Shown one piece after another: positions 1 through 12,600 of a DNA stretch of 64,000 nt (its first letter is position 1; each line of letters opens with the position of its first letter). The translations under genes and the position numbers were made by a program. This stretch comes from Brachionus manjavacas (Eukaryota; Rotifera; Eurotatoria; Ploima; Brachionidae), in contig JAHQIY010000018.1 in NCBI GenBank assembly GCA_019054805.1, positions 744,001-808,000 of the forward strand, in the 5' to 3' direction. The notes beneath the pieces are model-generated. The model was not told where the DNA came from and did not search any database. It was given only the letters and a program-made list of their open reading frames with translations.

Positions 1-600
1 TAATATATTACTAATAATAAATAAATATATTACTGGACTCATACTGTTGAAAAAAATGTTAATCTGATATTTTTGATATATTTAAAAATGGAAAATAAGA
101 AATGGAATACACTACTAGATATGAAGTAAATTTTTTGAATTTCATTTTAAAAATTAAATAATTTTTTTATAAATAAATTTAATATTTCATTAAAAAAAAA
201 CGATGAAAAACTTATTTTGAATAAAAAATAAATGGCTTAAATTTTAAGCAACAAAAGATATTTTAAATTTTAAAACCACTGTTTTTTTTTTTAATTTTTA
301 AAAATTGATTTTGGTCTGGAAAAACTTTTAAATTTTATATTTAATCATTTAACTAAGAGTAAAATAACATATAAACTTTATTTTATTTTTTCGCGATAAA
401 TAGTAAATAAAGATGAATTTGAAAACCAGTGTACTATGATGTGATTCATTTCATATAATATTTATTAGATTTGCTAAATGTTCCTTCTAGAATATCAATG
501 ATTGAAACATTGGACCTCCTAGGTTAGAACTAAAAGTATTATTTATTTAATAAACTTTTATTAATAAAAAAAATGAAAAGATTTCTATTTAAATTTTCTC

Positions 601-3600
601 TTAAACATTTAATATCGCTTCCTGCTTTTGGTCATAACTTCCGGAGCCCTTGAGCTCGATTTGGATCGGCTCAGTTCCAAATAATGGACTTATCGTGATG
701 ATTAATTTTGAACTGTAGCTTTTGTTTTGCCTTAAAAAATATTTAATTATCAAAGATAATGTAAAAAAATCAGCATTCTTTCATTATTTATTTTGGACCA
801 AAATATTTGGGTCTCTTTTTCAAAATGAAAAAATATTTAAAAATAAGAAAATGTAAAGCTAATCATTGTCAAAGCAAGCTTACTTAGCATTAAAATAGAC
901 ATTGATTAATTGCTCGCATTTGTTGATGTTCATTCGTCTGGAATCAATAAAGCCTTGCGTCAGATCACATTGAAACACCTCATCGGAATCATCAACTTAA
1001 TTTTTTTTAAAATAAATTAAATAAAATCCCTAAATAAATAAAACTAAATCTACTTATAGTTATTTTCCAGATTGCCGATGAAAATGAATGATTTCGTATC
1101 CAAAACTGAAGCTGTCTTTGTTGGTGGATGAGAATTTTTCCAAAATTAATTGTATTAGCTGTGACCACAAGCCGAGGCGGATAAGTTTTTACCGATATTG
1201 GAATTCGTTGTTTTAAATTGTTGGCAAAATTTAGCCATAGAGAATCTTCATACAAAACTGGATCATTACCAGAGCCAAAGTTTAGTCTTGACACAAAATC
1301 AAAATTAAAGTCAAAATTAATTGAGCACTTAAAAAAAACCAAAAATTTATCTTTATTAAGAATATTAAGAAAAATTTACTTGAAGTTTAGCTTTTGATTT
1401 TAGCTGATGTGATCTAGTAGACAGAGTTTGGTCACTGAATGAAAAAGGCTTATCAACATTGGTATTGAAGTCCACGGGAGACAACGAATTGTTCAATAGC
1501 CATATTTTGCTGTTTAATTTTAAATTATCTTTTAAGGTGTTCTTATAAATTTTATCATTTAAGAAAATTGAAAAACATTTATTCAAAGTTAATTACTGTC
1601 TCAGGGTCAATTAAATCACCTGTTGACACCACAAAACTAAGATCTTCATTTTCATATTCGACTAATAAATTTGGTGACTGCAAGCAGCCAGTAGCTTTGA
1701 AAATGACTGGTTCTTTTTCGAAGCTTATTTTTCGACTGAATCCGTCTCCTGATGTCAACTTAAAAATAAATTAAAAAATTTTTTCAAATTTTTTCCAAAT
1801 TTTTTTTACATAGTCAGGCAGGGTTAAATAGCCCACAAATATTGCTTCATATGAATCGCATTTGTCTGCATACGTATTAAATGTGATTTCTAGTTGCCTT
1901 TTCTCTTTTGCATCAAGACTCTAAATATTAAAATAAAATTTATTTAAGTTTGAATTCCTTCAGTTGTAAAAACTGTAATTTAATCAGTTGTTTGATTTTT
2001 AATCTGTTAACTGCTTAATTTTAAAATAATTTTCATCAATATAAAAGTGAACAAAATTTTATTCTTTAAATTAAGAACATTTCTGCTAGCTTCATTTTGA
2101 TCTGAAGTCAAAAAAAATTCAAAATAAATTTCAAAAAAATTTGAAGAATATTATCAATAAATTTCTTTATTTTATTTGAAATCTAAATTTTTTTTTCTGT
2201 TAAGATCACAAAAATAAACAAAATGAAAGCTTAATAAAAAATTATAAAATATTTCAGAATTAAATTAATTTTTGTAGAGAATTTGATAGTTCTAAAAAAT
2301 ATATAAAGCTTGATTAATATCTTAAATACTAGGAAAGAAAATTTATTAAGAGTTAAGCACCAAAATTTAGCTATTTTGAATATTCTTTGCTAGAAAAAAA
2401 AAAGTAAAAATTCAAAAGAAAAAAAGAAAACATCATAAAAAGCATTTTATTGAGTTTTCGTATAGGCAGACTAATGTTTTGGCCTAAAAATTTATATTTC
2501 CATCATCTTAAGCATATTTCATTTGATTTAAGCATTAAAAATAAATTTTTGCCTTTCTAACATTTTTTGTTTCTTAAAAAACGGAGGTAGTCAAGTTTTC
2601 AAAACTTAGATTTTTTGATTTTTTATTAGTGACCTAAAATAAGGTAAAATGATGTGTCTCAGAAAATGTTTGTCTTATCGTCTTATAGCAGCTCACGCTT
2701 TGGAAAAGAAAAATTATTTTTTTGAATTTTTCTTAATTGTTTGATATAAAGGAAAAGTGATACAAAACAATTGAAAGCATTTTAAACCAGGTACTTTTTT
2801 ACAGAAAAAAATTATCTTAGCAACTTTTCTACCCCAAAATAAAAATTCTACCATCAATAATAGGTCCAAACTTTGAGTGGCCTTAAAATATGAAAAAATT
2901 TCTTAATCGCATCGAGTTCTATAAGAATATGCCAAAATAAATATGGATGAAACTGCTGAGTTATTTTTTTTTCTAATATTTTATATAATTTCAGAAAAAA
3001 CTTGATATTTTTTTACAGCGAGATAATCTAACTACAGTACCGCTATAATTTTGATAAAATTAAAAATTTCCAAAATTTACTTCCTTTGAGTACAATTTTG
3101 ATTTTTTTTAATCAAATTTAATATTTTGACATTAATTGATGAAAGAAAATTAAATTTTGAACAAAAAAAGAATAATCATTAATTAAAGTAATTAAGGAAT
3201 TTATTAAAAAATGAATATTAGTCCAATGATTAAAACAAAGATCGTCTTGAAATGTAAATTTTTTCAACTTAATATTTTTTTAAACTACTATTATAAAAAA
3301 TTACCATTTAATATTTGGGTAAAGTTATGTAAAAAAAGTTTTTTTTTCATGAATTTACACCAAAAAATTAAAATTTATCAACAATTATCAAATTGTACAC
3401 AGCTCAAGTATTTTTTGGAATTTTGAAAAAAAATACTTACCAAATTGTACTTATCAAGTGAAAATACTTGATTATCTTTTGGCTGATCTTGGCCATAATG
3501 TGGAGTCAAATTAATTTTGACAAGAGGAAATCTTTCTTCAAAAGAATAATAATAGTCATCGCACATTGACTCTCTTAGCTCTTCAATCGGCTCAAAATGA

Positions 3601-6600
3601 TTCCTATAGACTAAATTAGATGAATTACGTGACACTAAAAAATAAAAAAAAGAATTTACAATTTTATTTAAATTTAATTTAAAATACTAGTTTTGGTGTT
3701 ATTCGATTCCATAGAGCTACTGTTTGAATAGGACACTTTTATTTCCTCATCGACCAAATTAACATCTATCAACTGATCATCAGGACTTTTGACTAAAAAA
3801 ATTTTCCAGCTGATATTAACTGGGTGCAGACTGGTGTTCAGCATTTGAACTTTGCGCACAACAGGCCTCTGTCCCTGGGTCGATGAGCCAAATCGTACCA
3901 TTGACATATCGTCCATTTGTACCACTTTGCCAGTGTACAATTTAATAGGACTTCCTGCTACATTTATTCTTACAGGCACTAGTGTTATTTTGTCAATTCC
4001 ATCAATTTCAATGCTCAAAGTGTCTTCGTACAATCCCCAGAAATCAGCAATGGCCACTACCGAAATGGTTACTGAGCTAAATTCTGGCAGTTCAAAATAA
4101 CTTTTTTCTAAACCGAATCCAATTCCAATGTATTCGTTTTCCAGTTTAAATCTGTCGATTAAAGAAGACATTTTTTTTGACGGATCATCGAACAATCTTT
4201 TTTCTTGGATTACTTCAAAAGCTTTGAAGTTTTTCATATTCAAGTTCACTGATGTTCGAATACCGGACATGTTTTGAAATATTAATTGTCTCGATGATCT
4301 CGAGCTCATCTGAACATTTTCAAAATCGATTAGCTTGGCCCGACTTGAAGCAAATTAATTAATTAATTAATATATTTATTTAGATTAGCTTTAAGTATCA
4401 TGAAACAATTTTAATATGATTTATATTTAAAAAAAAAAGAAAAATTTAATATGTATATTTAAATTAATACTTTTTATTTAAAATTGTTTTAAGTACCTGT
4501 AAGTTTCATCATTGCTGACAAAAATTTCCACTGATATTCCCTTCACAGCTCCTTTAATATTTAAATAAATTGTCTCATCTGTGTCCAGCAGATAACAAGG
4601 CAAGCTTAAATCGTTTATTTCTGTTGTTTTATCTGCTTTAATTCGGACTAAACATTGGACAATGGCTCGGCCTGGTACTTCGCCATCCGGTTGTTCATAG
4701 TGTATCTCACATATTGAAGAATCTTCTCCTTTAGGCTGAAAAATTTTGAATTAAACTTTTTTTCAATCAATATTATTTAGTCTAAAATAATAAGATCTCT
4801 CAAGAATTAATTAAAAATTCCCCCTAAATAAATTAATTTTCAACATATTTTATCAATTGTAAATCGTAATTATTTGAAATCATAATTTTGTATAAAGAGA
4901 ATAAAGAAATGTTTAATAAAATACCCTAATTTTTAAGGTTTTCCAAATTTTGATAAAAAACCACACAATAAAAAAAATACCTCCATTTTAATTGACTAAA
5001 ATGACAAAAAAATAAAAAAATTCATAACATTTTTAGTGCACTAGATTTTTAATTTTTTAATACATTTTTTTTAGAACTGATACTTTTTTAACCATGGCTA
5101 AAACTTGATTTTCAAAGATAAAAATCGAGGATCTTGATAAAAAAAATATTTAATAATTAGTTTTGATTAAAATAAAAAAATCATTTAAAAAAATAAATGT
5201 CAATAAATAAAATCTGGTGTTAATTTTTTTTATTTATTAAATGAAAAAACATTTATCTCTTGATCCCATATTTTGAAAAAAAAATTAAATTTCAAAATTA
5301 AAAAGTTATTTTTTCTATATTTTTGTTAAAATGAATTTTTAATTTTTTAAAACCACATTTTACTTATCAATAAAAGTCTTTTTTTATTAAAAATACAATT
5401 TCTGTAAAAACTTCATGATAATTGTAAGACTAAATTAATTAGATTAATTTTCTTTTAAAATAGAATACATATATTTTATTATACTTTTTTGTATTTTAGA
5501 TGCTTGAATCTATGTAATTCACTGATATAGCCCAATTTAAAGGTCGAAACGTTAATGAAACATCTTTTTTATTTTAACTAAAACTTTTGAATCGTTCTTA
5601 AATTTTAAATAAAGTTTTTTTTTAGTTTAAAAGCAAAATTCTCTTTTATTATTTTATATTTTTTTAGAAAAAAAAATCTCACAACTAATTAGCGATCAAA
5701 TAAAATAATTCTCGGTTAGGTTTACCCTGTTTGACTATTTCATTATTTATTTTTTTCAATTAGAATTTGAATTTTACAAAATTCTTGATTAACCATGATT
5801 AACTTAACTTCTTCTAAGGAACAATAAAAAAAGTTAAAAATCTAAAAATATTATTTAAGTGAAAATTGTTTATTTAGTTATTCAATCTAATAAAATTTCT
5901 GAAATGTTTAAAATATTTTTAAACATTTTAATAATTGAACATTTGATCGGTCTTGATAACTTTTTTAATTTATCTTTTTATCTCATTCAAATTTTAAAAA
6001 TGACCTTGACCTGAACCCGAAAATGGGGAAATTCTAATTTTATTAAAAAATGTTCAAGTACTAAAATTATTGAAAGACCTTGAGAGAGTAACACACGAAG
6101 TACTTAACTCTTAAAAAATTAAAAAATATTAATATAAATAATTTATTTACTCTTTGCCAGATGAAGTTGGCATTAAGGGCTGAATGATTGGCTAATTCGA
6201 CTGAAAAAACTTTCTCAACACCAAGATAAAGTTCATCTAATTGAATCTGGCTGTTTGTGAAGCTTATCTTAGGTAATTGAGATTGGCCATGACAATTGAA
6301 TGTTCTAGGATAATTATTTTTAGACCAAATTTATTTTTAAACCAAGGCGAATTACAATGAGTTTCCATCGGTTACTTGAACCGAGAACATGGAATTCAGA
6401 ATTATCTCTTCTTTTGGACGAAATGATAAATAAACTTGAACTGATTCTAGAGGTAAAAGCTCTCCATTTCGAGGATAGTCAAACAAATCCTTTTGAAAAA
6501 ATAAAAAATATCGAAAAAGACTAAAAAAATGTCTACTTGGTAGTCCAAGCACTCAAGGCTCCATTTTAGCGGCAAATTTGAAATGTTTTCAAATGTAACA

Positions 6601-9600
6601 TAAGAAATGGACGTGTCGCCTATGCGAACCAGACCAAAATCTACCCCCGCCTCTTTGATACACAGCTCAGGACCCTTTCCGAAAAAAATTAGTTTTTTTT
6701 TTAATTAATTTTTTATTTTTACTTTTATTTCCGCTTCAACATGCAAATAAATTGGCTCATCAGCATACTCAACATAGCATGCCACCTCTTCAACAACTTT
6801 TCCTGCGCTAAGTCCAGTAATCAAAACATCCATTAGGGCATAGCTTTTGGGAGCTTTTTTTTAATAAATTTTAAATATTAAACACTTTTAATTCAACAAA
6901 AAATACCAATTTCACCATAGGCCGGTTCAACTTGAATCAAATGAGGTTCTAGCACTTGTTTCCAACTAAAATTAATCGGACATATACTCATATTAATTAA
7001 CTTTAATAAAAATAAAAATAAATTAAAATTATGATTTTTTGTTATCTACTCTAAACGCTTTTCGATTAGTTGATTGCATGTAAATGGGACCCGGAACAAA
7101 AATTGCTGGTGGATCAAGAGTAAACTGAAATGGCTCACATTCTCCCCTTAGCTCAATGGCAGTCGATAGATAGTCACCAGTATTGAAATCTTCTTTTGCC
7201 AAATAAGTCTTATGAACTAAATTTTGTGTATCAAGCATCATTTGTTTGTTAACTTCAGGTATTCCATGCAAAATTAGATGAGCCACACTCTCAAAGCAAC
7301 CAACCTGAAATTTGAAAAAATAATTTTTATTTTTTTTGATAGATTTAGATTTTACTTTATCGGGATTAAAAATAATTTCAAAAGAGCGAGTATCGTCTCT
7401 TTCAAGAGTTCCCTGTTTTGGTAAAATGCTAAAATTATTTTCTGAATAAGTCACATAATTGTCATTTTTTTGAATAGTTAAACTGTCCTCGTATATTGGC
7501 TTGTAGATCAGCCATGAAAAATCAATTGGACACTGACTTGAAATTAAAAATTTAATAAAAATAAATTTAAAATTTTGTTTGCCAAATTACGAAACATTTT
7601 TTAGAGAAAATCGCTTTCTGGTCAAAGCTCTAGGATTGAGGGTTGGAAAACGAATTATTTTTTGACTGATTTTGTCTTTAAAATCATCGATCGCAATCAA
7701 ATTTTGGTCATTATCCAAATCCTGGGATTCAACATACTCAATTTGGGCAAGTTTTCCTTCGCCAATTAGCTTAAACTCAATAGTTGTACAATTGTCACAA
7801 GTGATTACAATTTCTTGTTCGTATTTTTTGCAATCAGCCGGCTTAAAAACAACTTCAAGAACAAAAATGTCATCTTTGCGCAGCTCGAATATAGATGGCT
7901 GTATCTCGAATGGATGCACATTTAAAGAGGTTGACAACACATTGGTCTAATTAGATAAATTAATTTTTCATAATTTATAAATTAGTTTTCTACTTTAAAT
8001 GTGGATGCTGGCCAGGCAGATTTGGGAAAAACTACAAAGCGACCATCTCCACCAGTATTTTGAATCACAAAACGACATCCTTTTATTTGGCCGACCAAAG
8101 AATGGCCACAATTTAGTACTGAACCAACTTTAAAAAAATTTTATTAATTTTTGCCATAAAAAAATACATGTTTATTTTAAAACAAAATTATAATTTTTAA
8201 TTGATATAACTTTTATTAAGTTTAATATATCTGACCAATTTCATTATTAAAAATTTTATTAAATTAATATGACAGATGTGGTTTCTAGACTACAAATAAT
8301 CATTTAAAAAATCAACAAAATTTCTATTTATGACAAAAAATTCATTTCAATTTCTAAACTATTTTACTTTAAGATAGTTTAAAAATGCAAAAAAAAAAAT
8401 TCATATAAAAAAATATTTTCATTTCTTATGCTTAATGATTGCTTAACAAGACAAAAATTAAAAAAATAACTACAGCGCGGAAAAATGTCATTCAAACCAT
8501 TTCTCAATCTTTTTTTTGGCGAAAGCATTTATCATTTTTTTGTTTGACTTGTTTGAAAATTATTTTTTTATTATCTAAATCAAGTCACTTAGATTTATTT
8601 AAGATTTTAGTATTTCAATTTTTAAATATAGAAACCGAAAGAAGGCTAAAATTTAAATCTAAAATAAAAACTAATGAATCGAATTATAGGCCGATATCTC
8701 TCACATCTGTCCCCTGTAAGTAGATGGAGAGGTCTTGTACGACAAATCCAAAACAGGAACCCGACCAAATAACCGGAGACAAACATTTCTGCAATAGCTG
8801 GTTACCAGCTCCGCAAACCAGCAGATTATTTGATAATAATGCTGCACTTAACATACGATATAAAAATATAAGCGTGACATCTTTTCATCAAGAAAAGTGA
8901 ATGATAAAAATTTAGAAATCATTCAGGAAGATAAAAAATTTAAATAGAAATGGTTTAATTTTTTGTGTTTGAATTACAAAATGTATCCAATGTTGAAATG
9001 ACATTGAAAAAGTGCGATGTTTCAAATATTTTTTTTTCAGTTTCAAAAAAAAAAATAATTTTAAGTTAAAATTGCAAGCATTTTCATCTTTGAAATTAAA
9101 GTCTTTGGTGAAATAGAATGAGTTTAATTTTTATTTGGAAATTTGAAAAATATTTTTGAAAATTCTATTTTAAATTTCATACAATTCATTTATTTATTTT
9201 TTACCTAGCAAATGCTCCTTCAGAATAAAAACATATGAAAAATGAATAAAAAGAATAATTCATTTAGATTAAAGTTAAAATTCAATCGTTGAAAAACTGG
9301 GCCTAGTCGGTTAGGTGAAACATAGTTATCCGAAAAATTCTTGTTCTCAGATTTTGTGAACAATTGGTTCACCCAATTTTTCTGTTCAAAATAGAATTAG
9401 ACGAACAATTTTTAGATTAAGTGAACAAATTGAATTAAAATGAAACTGATGTAAAAATTAGTTAATAATTATTTTATTTTTAATTTGAAAGAGCTTTAGA
9501 AATAGCTTAGCATTTGCTCTGATCTGGTTGATTAAGTATTACTCTTTCAACAATCCCAAATACCCAAAGCGCTCTTTACTTAAATCTTTGTCTTTAAACA

Positions 9601-12600
9601 TAAATAATAAAAATAAAAGAAAATTAAAATTAATTTTTCACCCTTTGTGTTTGACTTTGGCGAACATAGTCTCGCAAAATTTACTTACTTCGCCCAACTT
9701 CAAATTTTCCATGTAATTATTCTTTCTATCTTATTTTTTATCATTACATTAGCTTTTTTCTGTATAGATGAAAAAATTTCTAATTAGGTGAACAATTTTT
9801 AGATTAGGTCAACTAATTATTCATAAAACCTGAGAACAATAATTGTTCCAGGTGACCGATAGTTTACCTAAGCGACTAGACCCGAAAAACTTAGTTTTCT
9901 TCTTATAAAATTTAGACTTTAGTGATAATTTACTTTCGTTTGGTGCACTTTGTCAAATACTTAATTTATGAAAAATGGAAAACAGAGCGAAGATAATTTT
10001 TTAAACTACAAATATTATCATCAAGGATCATCATACCATAAATCAAAAATCAAAATTTATAAAATTTCAATACATTTTGTAATTCAAACACAAAAAATTA
10101 AACTAAATTCTTTTTAAAATATTTTAAATCTTCATATCTTTTGAACAAATTTTTTGAATCTATGAATCTTTTTTCAAAATAAAAACTCTATAAATTTACT
10201 TTGTAATTACTAATTATTTTCAAAATTAAAAAAGTTTTTTATTAATCAGTTGTTTTTAAAAAGTTGACCAAAAACAGTCGTCCATGGAATTGCAGTTGAT
10301 ACTCCACCTTTATAAGATTCTGGTGCTTTGTTATATTTGTTGTTTTCTTCCTTGATTAACTTCCTTGCAAAGATTCTAATCTCAAGATTCTTTACCAGAC
10401 AGAATGATATTATTATAGCTCCAGATATAAGAAAGAAGCGAAACTGGACTTTCAATAAAGTATTAGATGATGTAGGATAGGCTCATTAATGGTTTAAAAT
10501 AAAAAAACATGGTATTTATTAAAGCGAAACTTTAAAGTTTACTTTAATAAAGTAAAAAGATGAGGTCGTCAATGTGCATCATCAATATGTTTACTAAACA
10601 ATAGCACTAATCATTCAGTTACACTTTTGATAACAGCTGATAAGCATGATCATGATGAAATCAATTCAAATGTTAGAAAAAATAATCAACAAAAAAACGA
10701 AAGAAGAGATCAATATTCCAAAAGATGTCCAACTTTTAACTATATGAAAAGCTGATGGGCCTAAAATAAATTTTGCTGACTTAAGTGAATAATGTAAATA
10801 AATTTTGCTGACTTAAGTGAATAATGTTATTATTCATTTATTTATTTGTTTTCTGAACCGAGCTAAAGCTCCTTCATAATAATTTAAAAAAAAAAAAAAA
10901 AAAAAAATAAAATAAAAATAAAGTTAAAAAAATTAGATAAAAAAAAGAATAAAAATAGAGTAAATAAGCTAAAAAAATGAAAGTTGAAAAGACATAAATT
11001 GGAAAAGATTGTTACATGTGGCACATGTTTAAATAGTTCAAGTTTCAGGAAAAAAAGAAGAAATAGTAAGGTAGCAATTACACAAAAGAGTTGGGTATTC
11101 AAATATTCTAATAACAGCTGACACTATAAAACCATTTTTAGTAATCTATATAAATTTTGGAGATCAAATCATTAATTTCTGCTATTATTTTTTATTAAAT
11201 TAGGTAATCATTTCGATTATTTTTTTGAGATCATTTAACTAATTTAAGGTTTCAAAAATAATTAAATTAAGTGATCAAAAATTTTTGTAGCTTTAGCGTT
11301 AATAAATGCACTTGTACATAAAAATCTCTGGTAAGATAAAACTTAGATTTATAAAAAATCTTATCTTAAAGATATTAAAAAGATTTAAAAAGATTTTTTG
11401 AAAAAATAAATATTTAGACCGAGCTTTCCTTTTCCATCGTTTCTTCATTCCAATATTTCTTAATTAATATTCAGTTCAGTTACAAAATTTTTTGCATTAA
11501 GACTTGGTGATCTAGCATTTTGATTGTTCTGGGCAAATTTCTGCTTTTAATTAATTATTCTAAAAGAAATTTTTTATTTTAAATAAAATATTTCAATATG
11601 TCAAAATATAAATAATTATAAATTTTATACGATTTGCTATACACTTAAATTTTTAGGTGAATAATTAATACAAAGTAGTCTAAAAAACAAATTGTTCCCT
11701 GGAAAACAAATATTAACATTAAGATACTGCTGTTTTTGGTGAAAAAAATAATTATTTTGATATTTTTAATTAAAATGTCTAAATTTAAATTAAATTGAGG
11801 TTTAAACTAGAAATTTTTCAACTGTTTCTTCTTTCTGCGGAAGCTAATAATTCATTATGATATGAAGAAATTTAATTCAATTATGTTTCCGGAAGCGAAT
11901 TGAAGATTTGAACTATTTTAATATTAAATCTAGCATTTGAATTTTTTTGATTTCTTTTCACTTACTAATTCTAAGTGTAATTTTGCTAATAATAAACTAT
12001 CAAGGATACCATACTGAAGTTTGTGTTTAATTACTGTAATTATAAAATTACTGTAAATATTAAAAAACATGGCATTCAAAGATGGAGTCAATTAATAAAA
12101 TCTGCAAAAATGAATGCATCACTTGTTAAGAAAAACTCATATCCTAAAAAATAAGATAAAAAACTTTTGAACTAATTTTTAATGTCTTTGACCATTTAAA
12201 TTTTGAAAACTATCTAAACATATGTTTCAATATCCGTCAATTTTTACAAATCTAGAAAATTAAATATGATGAATTTTTTTTCTGATATCGAAGAAGTTAA
12301 AAAATAATTGGAAAAAGTCTCAAAAACAATTCAGTATTAAAAGACTTTACTGGGCGGTGGTGAAGTTTGGGGCTAAAACTGAAGCAAATTATATTTTATT
12401 TAATTGAAACCAAGTTTTTTTTCAATTATTGACAATTATTTTAAAAAACATTTTTAAACAAAATTTGTTAAAAGTTAAAAGAATCATAAAAATAAATAAA
12501 TTTTTATATTTAGAGAATAGATCGTATATTGATTGAAGTAGTCCTAAATGTTAGGCTTTTTTTTTTACTTTTTTCTGGAATAAAAAAATTTTTTTTTGAC

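Noticed and set aside
3852-4100. Plus-strand 82-codon frame opposite a DLEC1 exon
   Set aside because: It is the shadow of a well-supported minus-strand exon with clear DLEC1 similarity and splice sites.
10884-11102. 72-codon Phe/Leu-rich frame that looks like a membrane protein
   Set aside because: It is the LINE ORF2 end running into the poly-T 3' UTR.
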